Shown one piece after another: positions 7,747 to 16,258 of a stretch of 36,696 nucleotides of DNA; position 1 is the stretch's first letter, and each line of letters begins with the position of its first letter. The stretch is from Lachnospiraceae bacterium (lineage in GTDB: Bacteria; Bacillota; Clostridia; Lachnospirales; Lachnospiraceae): the NCBI GenBank assembly GCA_015056975.1, contig SVFG01000017.1:1-36696 (forward strand), given 5' to 3'. The notes beneath the pieces are model-generated. The model was not told where the DNA came from, searched no databases, and saw only the letters and a program-made list of their open reading frames with translations. The translations under genes and the position numbers were made by a program.

Positions 7747-8709
7747 ATGAAAATTTTAATCGGAGAAAATATCAAACAACTGCGCAAAGCAAACAATATC
7801 ACCCAGGAACAGCTGGCAGAGGCACTGAACATCACCTGTGCAGCCGTAAGTAAATGGGAGCGTGGAGACACCTATCCCGACATCACTCTGCTTCAGCCCC
7901 TTGCTTACTTTTTCGGAGTCACACTGGATGAACTTATGGGGTATCAGGCTTCCAAAATTCAAAAGGATATTGATGAGCTGATTGCCCGCTACACAGAGCT
8001 TTACCGCACTGACTGTGAGGCCGCACGGAAATTAATTGTAAAGGCACATGCGGAGTACCCAAATGACTATCAGATTATGCACTGCTATATGTGGAATCTT
8101 GCAGGGGATTACGCTGACAATAACCCGCAGAATTTATTATCCCACAAAACTGAATTTCTGGAGATTTGTGAAAGGATTCTGGAGGGCTGCAAGGATAACT
8201 ATATCCGCCGGGATGCCCTGAATATGCAGGCAAAGCTTCTGTGGGCGGAGGGTAAAACCGAGGACGCTCTTGCGATTTACCAACAGAATCTGCCTGACTG
8301 GTACGGCACTGCGGGACAAAAGAGTGAACAGCTCTTCCCCAAGGATACACCGGAGTTTCTGTACCACGCACGCAAAAATTTGTATGAGCTTGCGGACTTT
8401 GCCGCAGACAAGATGGTGAAGGTAATTTTTTACGATACCTGTATGCCCTTTGAGGAACGTATCAAAAAGGCGGAACATTACGGTGATTTGCTGGCGGATT
8501 TGAGCACGCAGACGTTAGATGCCGCATTTACCATTATGGCAGCATCTCTATTCTGTAGACTGGCAAATGATTTGAAATGGAATGGCGGCAATGAGGCAGA
8601 TATTTCCCGCGTGCAGGCAAAGCTTTCAGACCTTTTGGATATGCTGAGTTCGTTTACAAAAACAGATGAAATTCTTGCTACCTACAATCAGGCAATGCGA
8701 AAATTCTAA
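7747..8709 (+). CDS. XRE-family HTH regulator with C-terminal helical repeats
   Basis: Cytoplasmic DNA-binding protein of 320 aa. The XRE HTH occupies about residues 6-62 (IKQLRKANNITQEQLAEAL, then AAVSKWERGDTYPD). The remaining 250 residues are helical and TPR-like (AKLLWAEGKTEDALAIYQQN), a layout in which the C-terminal part often binds a peptide or small-molecule signal. GGAGG precedes the ATG, and a TATAAT -10 lies at 7694-7699. The gene is monocistronic. A related architecture recurs at 35289, and probably at 36267. Confidence 0.88.
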   Translation: MKILIGENIKQLRKANNITQEQLAEALNITCAAVSKWERGDTYPDITLLQPLAYFFGVTLDELMGYQASKIQKDIDELIARYTELYRTDCEAARKLIVKAHAEYPNDYQIMHCYMWNLAGDYADNNPQNLLSHKTEFLEICERILEGCKDNYIRRDALNMQAKLLWAEGKTEDALAIYQQNLPDWYGTAGQKSEQLFPKDTPEFLYHARKNLYELADFAADKMVKVIFYDTCMPFEERIKKAEHYGDLLADLSTQTLDAAFTIMAASLFCRLANDLKWNGGNEADISRVQAKLSDLLDMLSSFTKTDEILATYNQAMRKF

Positions 8710-8717
8710 AAATATTC

Positions 8718-8746
8718 TTGACAATCCTTTTTCCCGGTGTTAACAT
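8718..8746 (+). promoter_or_regulatory. Promoter of the thrS T-box leader
   Basis: TTGACA (8718-8723), 17-nt spacer, TAACAT (8741-8746), directly upstream of the T-box leader. Confidence 0.65.
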
Positions 8747-8756
8747 GACCTCAATA

Positions 8757-9025
8757 ACATAGGAAAAGCGATGACGGAAAAAAGTAGTTTACAGGAAGCA
8801 GCCAGAGAGAATAACATGCGGTGAAAGTTATTTATGTGAAATGTATACGAAAACCATTCCCAAGCTGTAATGCCTAAGATGAGCTCATTGTTAAGCGTTA
8901 CCGTATGCCTGCGTTAAAGGATAGGATTTATTGGAATCTGAAGTGAAAAGTTAAGGTGGAACCGTGCGAATACAGCACCCTTAGATACGTAATAAACATG
9001 CGTATTTATGGGTGCTTTTCTTATG
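8757..9025 (+). promoter_or_regulatory. T-box riboswitch controlling thrS
   Basis: tRNA-Thr-sensing leader RNA. Stem I begins with GATGACGGAAAAAAGTAGT, with the usual AGTA element. The CCAGAGAGAA...GGTGAAAG segment fits the distal stem-I bulge/loop. The T-box sequence AAGGTGGAACCGTGCG is at 8953-8968; its TGGA bulge pairs with uncharged tRNA NCCA ends. The competing terminator is AGCACCC...GGGTGCT at 8973-9020, then TTTTC. The best specifier candidate is ACC (Thr) at 8853-8855, followed by a purine; a second ACC lies at 8900-8902. Low charging of tRNA-Thr should stabilise the antiterminator and raise thrS expression. Confidence 0.92.
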
Positions 9026-9075
9026 TTATCGAAACTGTTAACGCATGAACACATGCAACGAAAGGAGACATAAGT

Positions 9076-10836
9076 ATGAAAGTGATTTGCAGCAACAACG
9101 AAATTTTGGAAGGTAGCTTTGAGGACGGTATGGTAAAGAGCGCATTTTGGCATACGGCTGCCCACGTGCTGGCGCAGGCGGTAAAACGCCTTTACCCGGA
9201 TACGAAATGTGCCATCGGTCCCGCCATTGAAAACGGTTTTTACTATGATTTTGATTTTTCCTTCCCCTTCAGCGAGGAGCTTTTGCCCGCGATTGAGGAG
9301 GAGATGAAGAAAATCGTGAAGGAATCTTTGTCTTTACAGATGTATTACATGGAGAAGGACGAAGCTCTCGCCTACATGAAGGAACACAGTGAGGACTACA
9401 AGGTGGAGATGATTGAAAATCTTCCCGATTCGGAACAAATCAGTTTTTACAAACAGGGCGAATACGCGGAATTCTGCGCCGGCCCCCACATTGCCAACAC
9501 CAGCCACTTAAAAGCAATCAAGCTGTTATCCGTGGCAGGTGCTTACTGGAGGGGTGACGAGAAGAACAAAATGCTCACCAGAATTTACGGTATTGCTTTT
9601 CCCAAAGCGTCTGAACTGGAGCAGTATCTGCACATGATAAACGAGGCTAAGCTGCGCGACCACAGAAAGCTGGGAAAAGAATTGGGACTGTTTGCCCTGA
9701 TGGAGCAGGGACCCGGCTTCCCCTTCCTTTTGCCTAAGGGACTTATCCTGAAAAATCTCCTGATTGATTATTGGAGACAGCTTCATGACAGGGAAGGCTA
9801 CTACGAGATTTCCACCCCTATTATTCTGAATCGCAGTCTTTGGGAGACGTCCGGTCATTGGGACCACTATCGTGATACGATGTACACCACGGAAATCGAA
9901 GACGAGGACTTTGCAATTAAGCCCATGAGCTGTCCCGGCGGCATGCTGGTATATCAGTCACAGCCCCGCTCCTACAGGGAGTTGCCCTTGAGACTGGGCG
10001 AGCTTGGTCTGGTACACCGCAACGAAAAATCCGGTACGCTCCACGGCCTGATGCGTGTCAGAGCATTTACGCAGGATGATGCCCACATTTTTATGACGGA
10101 GGACCAGATTATCGACGAAATCCAGAACGTGGCAAGACTGATTGATGAGGTGTATGCCCGATTTGGATTTGCCTACACGGTTGAGCTTTCCACCAGACCG
10201 GAAAACAGCATCGGTTCGGACGAGGATTGGGAGCTTGCAACGACGGCACTTGCAAAAGCCATGGATGCCATCAACGTTCCTTACTCCATCAACGAGGGAG
10301 ACGGTGCCTTTTACGGACCCAAACTGGACTTCCACTTAAGGGATTCCATCGGCAGAACGTGGCAGTGCGGAACCATCCAGTTGGATTTCCAGCTTCCCCA
10401 GCGTTTCGGTGCGGAGTATATCGGTGCGGACGGTGAGAAGCACCGCCCTATCATGATTCACCGCGTTCTTTTCGGCTCCATCGAGCGCTTTATGGGTATT
10501 TTGATTGAGCATTACGCCGGCAAATTCCCTGTTTGGCTTGCCCCCGTTCAGGTAAAAATCCTGCCCGTATCCGACAAATACATGGATTACGCACAAGAGA
10601 TAGCAAATAAGTTAAAGGCTAACCATATCAGACTGGAGATTGACAAGCGGGATGAAAAGCTGGGCTACAAGATTCGCGAGGCGCGCCTGGATAAGGTTCC
10701 TTACATGATTATCCTGGGTGAGAAGGAGCTGGCAAACGGCTCTGTCTCCGTCCGTCAGAGAGATGCTGCGGATGATAAGCAGGATATGGGAGAGATGTCT
10801 GTTGAAGAGTTAATTGCAATGCTACAGAATGAATAA
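9076..10836 (+). CDS. thrS: Threonyl-tRNA synthetase lacking the TGS domain
   Basis: Class IIa aminoacyl-tRNA synthetase of 586 aa that charges tRNA-Thr. The N-terminal TGS domain (about 60 aa in the usual 640-aa form) is missing, and the protein begins almost directly with the editing domain (HTAAHVLAQ, residues 26-34; CAGPHI). The catalytic core carries the zinc ligands in PMSCPGGM, DDAHIF and MIHRVLFG. The anticodon-binding domain ends the protein (VWLAPVQVKILPVSD onwards). GAAAGGAG precedes the ATG. T-box leader control directly upstream supports the assignment. TGS-less forms occur in other clostridia, so this is probably not a truncation. Confidence 0.96.
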   Translation: MKVICSNNEILEGSFEDGMVKSAFWHTAAHVLAQAVKRLYPDTKCAIGPAIENGFYYDFDFSFPFSEELLPAIEEEMKKIVKESLSLQMYYMEKDEALAYMKEHSEDYKVEMIENLPDSEQISFYKQGEYAEFCAGPHIANTSHLKAIKLLSVAGAYWRGDEKNKMLTRIYGIAFPKASELEQYLHMINEAKLRDHRKLGKELGLFALMEQGPGFPFLLPKGLILKNLLIDYWRQLHDREGYYEISTPIILNRSLWETSGHWDHYRDTMYTTEIEDEDFAIKPMSCPGGMLVYQSQPRSYRELPLRLGELGLVHRNEKSGTLHGLMRVRAFTQDDAHIFMTEDQIIDEIQNVARLIDEVYARFGFAYTVELSTRPENSIGSDEDWELATTALAKAMDAINVPYSINEGDGAFYGPKLDFHLRDSIGRTWQCGTIQLDFQLPQRFGAEYIGADGEKHRPIMIHRVLFGSIERFMGILIEHYAGKFPVWLAPVQVKILPVSDKYMDYAQEIANKLKANHIRLEIDKRDEKLGYKIREARLDKVPYMIILGEKELANGSVSVRQRDAADDKQDMGEMSVEELIAMLQNE

Positions 10837-10849
10837 GGAGGTAATTACC

Positions 10850-11332
10850 ATGATTAGAAACGTACAACAACAGGATTTAGCAGAATGCGTAGAGGTTATC
10901 AGAAACAGTTTTCAGACGGTTGCGGATGAACTAGGCTTTACAGTGGAAAATGCTCCCAGATTTACCGCATTTGCTACAACAGAAGAGAGATTAGCATGGC
11001 AATTGAATGAAGAACACAGACCAATCTTTGCCTACTGTGACGGTGACGCCATTGTGGGATACTATTCCCTCCTGTTGCAGGACAATAACCAGTGTGAACT
11101 GAATAATCTGGCAGTCCTGCCCGCTTACAGACATAGGGGTATCGGCGAAGCTCTTTTGCAGCACGCCTACAAAACTGCAGCAGAGCTTGGCTGCAACAAG
11201 ATCAATATCGGTATTGTGGAGGAAAATCAGGTGCTTCGGAAATGGTACGAATCCTTAGGCTTTGTGCATCTGGGCACCAAGAAATTTGAACATTTCCCCT
11301 TTACCTGTGGGTTTATGGAGAAGCCTTTGTAA
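10850..11332 (+). CDS. GNAT-family N-acetyltransferase
   Basis: Acetyl-CoA-dependent acetyltransferase of 160 aa, substrate unknown. Motif A is NNLAVLPAYRHRGIGEALL, with the RxxGxG pyrophosphate loop; motif B (VLRKWYESLGFVHLG) follows. An upstream in-frame start overlaps the end of thrS, but AAGGAGG sits correctly for the ATG at 10850. The gene starts 13 nt after the thrS stop, so read-through from the T-box-controlled transcript is likely, although acetylation has no evident link to threonine. Confidence 0.88.
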   Translation: MIRNVQQQDLAECVEVIRNSFQTVADELGFTVENAPRFTAFATTEERLAWQLNEEHRPIFAYCDGDAIVGYYSLLLQDNNQCELNNLAVLPAYRHRGIGEALLQHAYKTAAELGCNKINIGIVEENQVLRKWYESLGFVHLGTKKFEHFPFTCGFMEKPL

Positions 11333-11393
11333 CATAACCTTGAGATTTTCGGTACGTATCTTGAGCCGTAAATTTCTCAGAATGGAGATTATT

Positions 11394-11912
11394 ATGAACG
11401 AATTATGTAAAATTATTAAAAATATGGTCCTTCCCAATTTTATTAATATGGAAACCGCCATTAAAACATATGACAGAAATGCCAACTGCTGTGGAGCACC
11501 CGCATGGCGATATGTTTATCACTCCTTACATTCGGCAGACAAATGGTTCTTCAATCCGTATGACTATGAGGAACCTGTATTTCATCAAAACGGTATGGAC
11601 AATCCGGATAATCCCTGTACATTTTCGCTATCTGACAGCCAGTTGCTGGACTATCTTTCTGCGATACAGAAAAAGACCTGTGCTTATCTCGACAGCCTTA
11701 CAGATGACATGCTCTATGAAAAACCGGAAAATTGCCCCTATACAAGAATGGAGCTGGTATTGAGACAGTTTAGACATCTCTCTTTTCATACCGGTATGCT
11801 TAACGGGCAGACTGCGGAGCTTACCGGGCAATTCCCTATTTATGTTTCCGAGGAAAGCATTTTCCCGGTGGATGGTTCCTTGTTTGGCAGATATGTAACC
11901 AAAAAGAAATAA
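11394..11912 (+). CDS. DinB-like / four-helix metal-binding protein
   Basis: Cytoplasmic protein of 172 aa that looks like the DinB/YfiT four-helix-bundle superfamily, often thiol-dependent enzymes or proteins of unknown role. Visible cues are the His cluster YHSLHSADKWF (first metal-ligand helix) and LVLRQFRHLSFHTGML (last helix, HxxxH-like). GGAG at 11384-11387 precedes the ATG at 11394; an in-frame ATG 12 nt earlier has no better site. It sits in a run of small enzymes after thrS. No specific substrate can be named. Confidence 0.7.
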   Translation: MNELCKIIKNMVLPNFINMETAIKTYDRNANCCGAPAWRYVYHSLHSADKWFFNPYDYEEPVFHQNGMDNPDNPCTFSLSDSQLLDYLSAIQKKTCAYLDSLTDDMLYEKPENCPYTRMELVLRQFRHLSFHTGMLNGQTAELTGQFPIYVSEESIFPVDGSLFGRYVTKKK

Positions 11913-11939
11913 CTAAGTCTCGTATCAAAGGAGGTTTGT

Positions 11940-12391
11940 ATGGATATTCAATATCAAAAACTAACTAAAAAGAATTGGACGCCTTTATGGATATCCGGAT
12001 CAATCAATTGAGAGAGGAAGGCGCAAAAGAAAATATCGATTTAAAGCCTGCATTAGCAGATTATTATGACCGCCATATGACGGACGGAACCTTTGTATCC
12101 TGGATAGCGCTTGACGGAGACAAAATCATCGGTACAAGCGGCATGTCCTTTATAGAAAAGCCACCCTATTTCGGCTGTCCCAATGGAAAAATCGGTCTGC
12201 TTTCCAGCATGTTTACTGCGAAGGACTATCGCAGACAAGGCATTGCAAAAGAATTATTAACACGCGTCATGAAGGAAGCCCGGGAATATGGATGCGGCGT
12301 TGTACAAATTACAGCGTCTGATATGGGTGTGCTTCTATATAGCGATTTTGGTTTTCAGAAGAATGGCAATTTTATGCAGTACAATTTCTAA
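11940..12391 (+). pseudogene. GNAT-family acetyltransferase with a 5' frameshift
   Basis: A strong ribosome binding site (AAAGGAGG) and ATG at 11940 open a frame, MDIQYQKLTKKN, that runs off into TGA after 23 codons. The body of a GNAT enzyme continues in the +2 frame from about 11975 (LDAFMDIRINQLREEG onward) to 12391, with the acetyl-CoA loop YRRQGIAKELL. GNATs of this type usually begin with MxxxYxKLTKEDLDxF. One extra A in the five-A run at 11967-11971 would join the two parts seamlessly. So this is a one-base homopolymer deletion, a sequencing error or slippage. The body could otherwise start only at a TTG (11975) without a ribosome binding site. Confidence 0.8.
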
Positions 12392-12429
12392 AACAGTTAA
12401 CTTCAAGATCATTTAGGAGGAACCATCAT

Positions 12430-12969
12430 ATGCAAAAAGAAAAATTTTTAACCGTAATGGCAATATTGGATGAGGATACACAAGCCGTTTTACATGAGAT
12501 TCAGGATGAATTCAACAGACTATACGGCGAGGACATCTTTACCACCAAACAATATGAGGGGGATGAGGTTATCACTCCTCTCCCCTTTCATATTTCGCTT
12601 GGCAGCTACGCTCCTGAGGAAAAAGATAACGTAATATCCCGCATGAAACGTGTGGCAAAGGAGACTGCGCCATTTCCAGTAAAGCTTAACGGATACAACC
12701 ATTTTGGTGAGAAAATCAGATTTGTTGCACCCCAAAAGGATGAAAAGCTGCTTTCCCTGCGTAAGCTTTTTGACTCCGATTATGCGGGTAGTTTCCCTGA
12801 ATGGGTTCCTCATATCACTGTCTATATTCATGAGGAACCCACAAAATTGGAGCTGCCGCCCCACCTCTTAGCAAAGCTTGAAACCATCAAAAATCCTCAA
12901 ATTGTAGGACTTGAATTGGGCGAATTCTTTCCCGGAAAAAAGATTATCCGGGTTATATTTGAAAAATAA
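12430..12969 (+). CDS. 2H phosphoesterase (2'-5' RNA ligase family)
   Basis: Predicted cytoplasmic 2H phosphoesterase of 179 aa. The two signature motifs are PFHISLGSY and PHITVYIH, each an HxT/S-type His that together form the active site. This superfamily includes 2'-5' RNA ligases/cyclic phosphodiesterases and YjcG-like proteins; the exact substrate is unknown. AGGAGG precedes the ATG at 12430, 38 nt after the frameshifted GNAT. It is the last gene of the thrS-downstream cluster. Confidence 0.82.
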   Translation: MQKEKFLTVMAILDEDTQAVLHEIQDEFNRLYGEDIFTTKQYEGDEVITPLPFHISLGSYAPEEKDNVISRMKRVAKETAPFPVKLNGYNHFGEKIRFVAPQKDEKLLSLRKLFDSDYAGSFPEWVPHITVYIHEEPTKLELPPHLLAKLETIKNPQIVGLELGEFFPGKKIIRVIFEK

Positions 12970-12993
12970 TTTGCAAAACATTTTACTTTTTCG

Positions 12994-13093
12994 CTTGACA
13001 AATAACATTTCTCTTGTTATTCTGCAATTGATATTAAGCGAAACGCTTGATCCACGCTTGTTAGGGAAAATCTCCCTGACAGGCGTTTTTTAT
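12994..13093 (+). promoter_or_regulatory. Promoter-like sequence, small hairpins and terminator upstream of hisD
   Basis: TTGACA (12994-12999) overlaps an inverted repeat AATAAC...GTTATT, with a weak -10 (TATTCT) 17 nt on. Downstream come AAGCG-AAA-CGCTT, then a terminator: ACGCTTGTTAGGGA pairs with TCCCTGACAGGCGT, followed by six T. A second CGCTT in the terminator arm could pair alternatively with AAGCG. It may be a tiny attenuator RNA, or simply the terminator of the preceding gene. Confidence 0.45.
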
Positions 13094-13099
13094 TTTCCT

Positions 13100-13230
13100 A
13101 AAACCTTTCGCTCTTGTGTGCGATAGGTTTTTAAGAAAATAAAGATGCTCCGCGAGAATGCGCACGCCGAAGAAGCGGAAAATGTCGCTACGCGACTCTT
13201 CGGCGGCGCGAGAGTTCGCGAGCGAACTCT
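13100..13230. repeat. Three GC-rich hairpins ahead of hisD
   Basis: Hairpin 1: AAAACCT...AGGTTTT, 13100-13131, followed by T. Hairpin 2: CGCCGAAGA/TCTTCGGCG, 13165-13205, with inner AGCG/CGCT. Hairpin 3: AGAGTTCGC/GCGAACTCT with a 2-nt loop, 13211-13230. No coding potential is supported. Composition is much more GC-rich than the flanks, like the units at 3459-3609. Confidence 0.6.
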
Positions 13231-13265
13231 TATCATTATTCCACAAAACGAAAGGAGAAAACACT

Positions 13266-14552
13266 ATGGTAACCATCAGTAAATTTAGCTACGATAACCC
13301 CAGATACTTAAATCTTTTAAGTCGCAGAAGCAGTATTCCTGAGGAGGTAGAAATCACTGTCAAGGAAGTGCTGAAGAATGTGAAGGAAAAGGGCGATGAA
13401 GCCCTGTATGCCTACATGAAGAAATTTGACAAGGTAGATATTCCTGAGATTGGACTGTTCGTGTCCGACGAGGAATTTGCCGCAGCACGCGAAAGAGTTT
13501 CCCCTGAATTTAAGGAGTCTGTGCAAAAAGCCTGCGACAATCTTTTCAAATTCCACAAAAGACAGCTGCCCAAGGGTTTTACAGAGGAATATGAAAACGG
13601 CGCAGTATTGGAGCGCAAATACACTCCCCTTGACAGTGTTGCCGTTACGGTTCCCGGAGATAAAGCGCCTCTGATTTCCACCCTTTGTATGAATTTGGTA
13701 CCTGCCATCGTTGCCGGAGTACCGAACATTTATATTCTGACTAAACCCCAGCCGGACGGAAGTATTGATGAACACTTATTGTATGTGGCAGACTATCTGA
13801 ATGTGCGGAATTATTACAAGCTTTCCGGCTCTCAGGGTCTGGCGGCTGTTGCCTACGGCACTAAGACCGTGAAGAAGGTGGATGCCATCACCGGTCCCGG
13901 CAACAACTATACCCAAATGGCAAAGAAGCTGCTGTTTGGCGAGGTAAAGATTGACTCCATTGCAGGTCCTTCCGAAATTGCCATCATTGCGGACGAGACT
14001 GCTAATCCTACCTTTATTGCCGCTGATATGATGTCACAGGCAGAGCACGGAACAGGCTTTGAAGCCAGCACCACCTTCTGTCTGTCCGAGGCACAGGCTT
14101 TGGAAATTAAGAAGGAAATCAACCGTTTGTGTGAGGAAAACAATCTGGTGGATGCCACCAAGCGCACCTTTACAAATTACGGTGATATTTTTGTGGTGGA
14201 TTCCATTCAGGAGGCGGTAGATGCCGTGAATCAAATTGCTCCCGAGCACACGGAAGTTTTGCTTAAAGACTGTGAGGCAGTGCTGCCCCAACTTACGACT
14301 TCAGGTGCTGTGTTTGTGGGCGAGTACAGTACAGAGCCTGTGGGTGACTATTTCTGCGGTACCAACCACATCCTTCCCACCTGCGGTACAGCCAGATTTT
14401 CCTCCGGCATGTCCGTTCAGGAATTTGTGAGAGGCTACAGCGTCATCCGCTATCCCGAAAATGCACTGAAGGAAAATGCAGACTATATCGTCCGCCTTGC
14501 AGAGGCGGAAGGACTTAGGGCACACGCTTTGGCGGTGAAGGTACGAAAGTGA
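13266..14552 (+). CDS. hisD: Histidinol dehydrogenase (isolated gene)
   Basis: Zinc- and NAD-dependent enzyme of 428 aa that oxidises L-histidinol to L-histidine, the final step of histidine synthesis. Metal and catalytic residues are present: SQAEHG (Gln and His ligands), APEHTEV (catalytic Glu-His), GDYFCGTNHILPTCGTARF (Asp ligand) and EAEGLRAHALA (C-terminal His ligand). An open frame extends upstream through the hairpins, but AAAGGAG sits before the ATG at 13266, giving a normal length. No other his gene is nearby, so the protein may be a lone biosynthetic gene or a HisD-like enzyme with another substrate. Confidence 0.92.
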   Translation: MVTISKFSYDNPRYLNLLSRRSSIPEEVEITVKEVLKNVKEKGDEALYAYMKKFDKVDIPEIGLFVSDEEFAAARERVSPEFKESVQKACDNLFKFHKRQLPKGFTEEYENGAVLERKYTPLDSVAVTVPGDKAPLISTLCMNLVPAIVAGVPNIYILTKPQPDGSIDEHLLYVADYLNVRNYYKLSGSQGLAAVAYGTKTVKKVDAITGPGNNYTQMAKKLLFGEVKIDSIAGPSEIAIIADETANPTFIAADMMSQAEHGTGFEASTTFCLSEAQALEIKKEINRLCEENNLVDATKRTFTNYGDIFVVDSIQEAVDAVNQIAPEHTEVLLKDCEAVLPQLTTSGAVFVGEYSTEPVGDYFCGTNHILPTCGTARFSSGMSVQEFVRGYSVIRYPENALKENADYIVRLAEAEGLRAHALAVKVRK

Positions 14553-14579
14553 TTTAAGAAAATTGTCTACTAAAATTAA

Positions 14580-14617
14580 GGCAGATAGAACTTGGATTTC
14601 TCCTTGTTCTATCTGCC
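14580..14617. terminator. Hairpin between convergent hisD and the M56 peptidase gene
   Basis: Perfect 12-bp stem GGCAGATAGAAC / GTTCTATCTGCC with a 14-nt loop. On the minus strand it is followed by TTAATTTTAG, so it best terminates the repressor/peptidase operon; it may also stop hisD transcription. Confidence 0.75.
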
Positions 14618-14637
14618 CAAAAGAAAATTATTCTATT

Positions 14638-16248
14638 TTACGGTCGATAGTTTTCCCCTACTTCAACAATTTCTCCGTCTTTTGCCTCGAAATACCAGAG
14701 TACATTCTCTCCATGCTCCTCCTGATAGTTGATAAACTCTTCGTAGGTGATTTCCACCTGAGGATACCAATGATCTTCCAAATAGTAAAACTTACAATTT
14801 TCACTGAGCGGATAAGACGCATGTATATCCGAAGCATCTACCACCTCAAAGCCTGAGGGTATATAATATTCATCTTTCCAATCCTCGTCTCCAGGCTGAA
14901 CCCATTTCTGTTCATCAATGATAATGGTTCTACCATCCGCTGCAACTACAAAGCCCTTAAATGTACCCTCCTGTGTTCCCTCGGTTATCTGTGGTTCCTG
15001 CTGCTGTTCGGGTGGGGGCTGCTCTGATTCCCTTTGCTCATCGGATTCGCTTGACGGCTTGGACCCTAATTCTGTCTCGGGCGATGAATTTTCGCTTGAC
15101 GGAGTCTGCTCTTCCTGCGACTCAGACTCAATCCCTGACACCGGCTCTGTCTGGGGCATATCCTCCTCGGCATCGGAAGATACCACGTTTTCTATGTGCT
15201 TATCTTTACTCACAGGTTCTTTATTTTGCTTCTCCTTGGGCGAGGTGGCGAACACAATAATGATACCCAAGACTATCACTACTGCCACACCAATAGATAT
15301 AACCGTTGTTTTCTTGTATTTCATGATGGAGCGAATGCGCTGTTCCATGTCGCTTTTACTAAATCCGCTATATAAAAGAGAATGCCCGTAACGCTTCTCC
15401 TCCATTGTAATTAACGTATTGGCATAATCCTTTCTTGCCGCTTCTCCCAAGCATTGCAATACGCCTTCATCGCAGGACAATTCAATGTCTCTATTAAGCA
15501 GCAGATACATTACCCAAACCAATGGATTGAACCAATGCATACATACTGCAACCATCAATAGAATCTTTAAAGCTGTGTGCCAACGGCGGATATGGATATA
15601 TTCGTGCCAAAGCACATATTCCAATCTCTGACTGCTTTCATTTACTAACTTCGTTGGAAATAGAATGACCGGCTTCCAAAGACCATAGGTCAGTGGCGCA
15701 GTGATTCTGTCTGACATCCTTACAACAATTTTGCGTCTTAGTTTTTTGTCCTTTAACCAATTCTCAATAAACGTATTTTCTACCGGCAACGCCGTACGAA
15801 ACTCCCTTAACCCCCGGAAATAACGGGTACTGAAAATGGCTGCAAAGCATATGATGCCAACAATCCAAACACCGCTGTAAATCTTCTCATATTCCTTAAA
15901 TAAAGTCAGCCCTGGAAGCCTGTCAGCCTTTCCTTGCAAGCCGGATGATGCTTGTTGAGACGTTGTATCAAATATAACTGCCGAAGTCGAACCGGATATC
16001 ACTTCAGGCGCACCATCAGACGGTTTCTTTGATATCTCTATCTTCGTATCTCCACCATTCTCCGTATGTAACAATGTATACACACTGAAACTTGAATCTA
16101 TGGCAAATGGCAGAAGCAGACGCAATATCACCACGCCCCACAATACCGGAAATGCACGCTTGGGCAGTCTGTTTAGAAAAACCGCCCTTACCACAACAAT
16201 TACCAAAATCAATACACCTGCTACCAAACTCCTCTGAAGTATCCCCAT
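14638..16248 (-). CDS. BlaR1/MecR1-like M56 membrane peptidase with a non-penicillin-binding C-terminus
   Basis: Membrane sensor-protease of 536 aa, probably controlling the adjacent BlaI/MecI-type repressor. Membrane helices lie at about 4-24, 33-50, 124-142, 225-250 and 316-334. The M56 zinc motif HEYIH is at 215-219 and SCDEG at 258-262. A Ser/Glu/Pro-rich linker (about 340-428) follows, then a domain of about 108 aa (KGFVVAADGRTIIIDEQ to the end) rich in aromatic and acidic residues. True BlaR1 has a penicillin-binding domain with SxxK and KTG; these are absent, so the signal is probably not a beta-lactam bound in the classic way. The ATG at 16248 has a GGGGG ribosome binding site inside the end of the repressor gene, so the two genes overlap closely. 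Confidence 0.88.
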   Translation of the reverse strand: MGILQRSLVAGVLILVIVVVRAVFLNRLPKRAFPVLWGVVILRLLLPFAIDSSFSVYTLLHTENGGDTKIEISKKPSDGAPEVISGSTSAVIFDTTSQQASSGLQGKADRLPGLTLFKEYEKIYSGVWIVGIICFAAIFSTRYFRGLREFRTALPVENTFIENWLKDKKLRRKIVVRMSDRITAPLTYGLWKPVILFPTKLVNESSQRLEYVLWHEYIHIRRWHTALKILLMVAVCMHWFNPLVWVMYLLLNRDIELSCDEGVLQCLGEAARKDYANTLITMEEKRYGHSLLYSGFSKSDMEQRIRSIMKYKKTTVISIGVAVVIVLGIIIVFATSPKEKQNKEPVSKDKHIENVVSSDAEEDMPQTEPVSGIESESQEEQTPSSENSSPETELGSKPSSESDEQRESEQPPPEQQQEPQITEGTQEGTFKGFVVAADGRTIIIDEQKWVQPGDEDWKDEYYIPSGFEVVDASDIHASYPLSENCKFYYLEDHWYPQVEITYEEFINYQEEHGENVLWYFEAKDGEIVEVGENYRP

Positions 16249-16258
16249 AATAAACCCC

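Noticed and set aside
13158..13265. Upstream extension of the hisD frame
   Set aside because: It would encode two GC hairpins; the good ribosome binding site and usual HisD length support 13266.
14918..15391. 157-codon plus-strand ORF opposite the M56 peptidase gene
   Set aside because: It mirrors the Ser/Glu-rich linker; no ribosome binding site, and Ser/Cys-rich nonsense composition.
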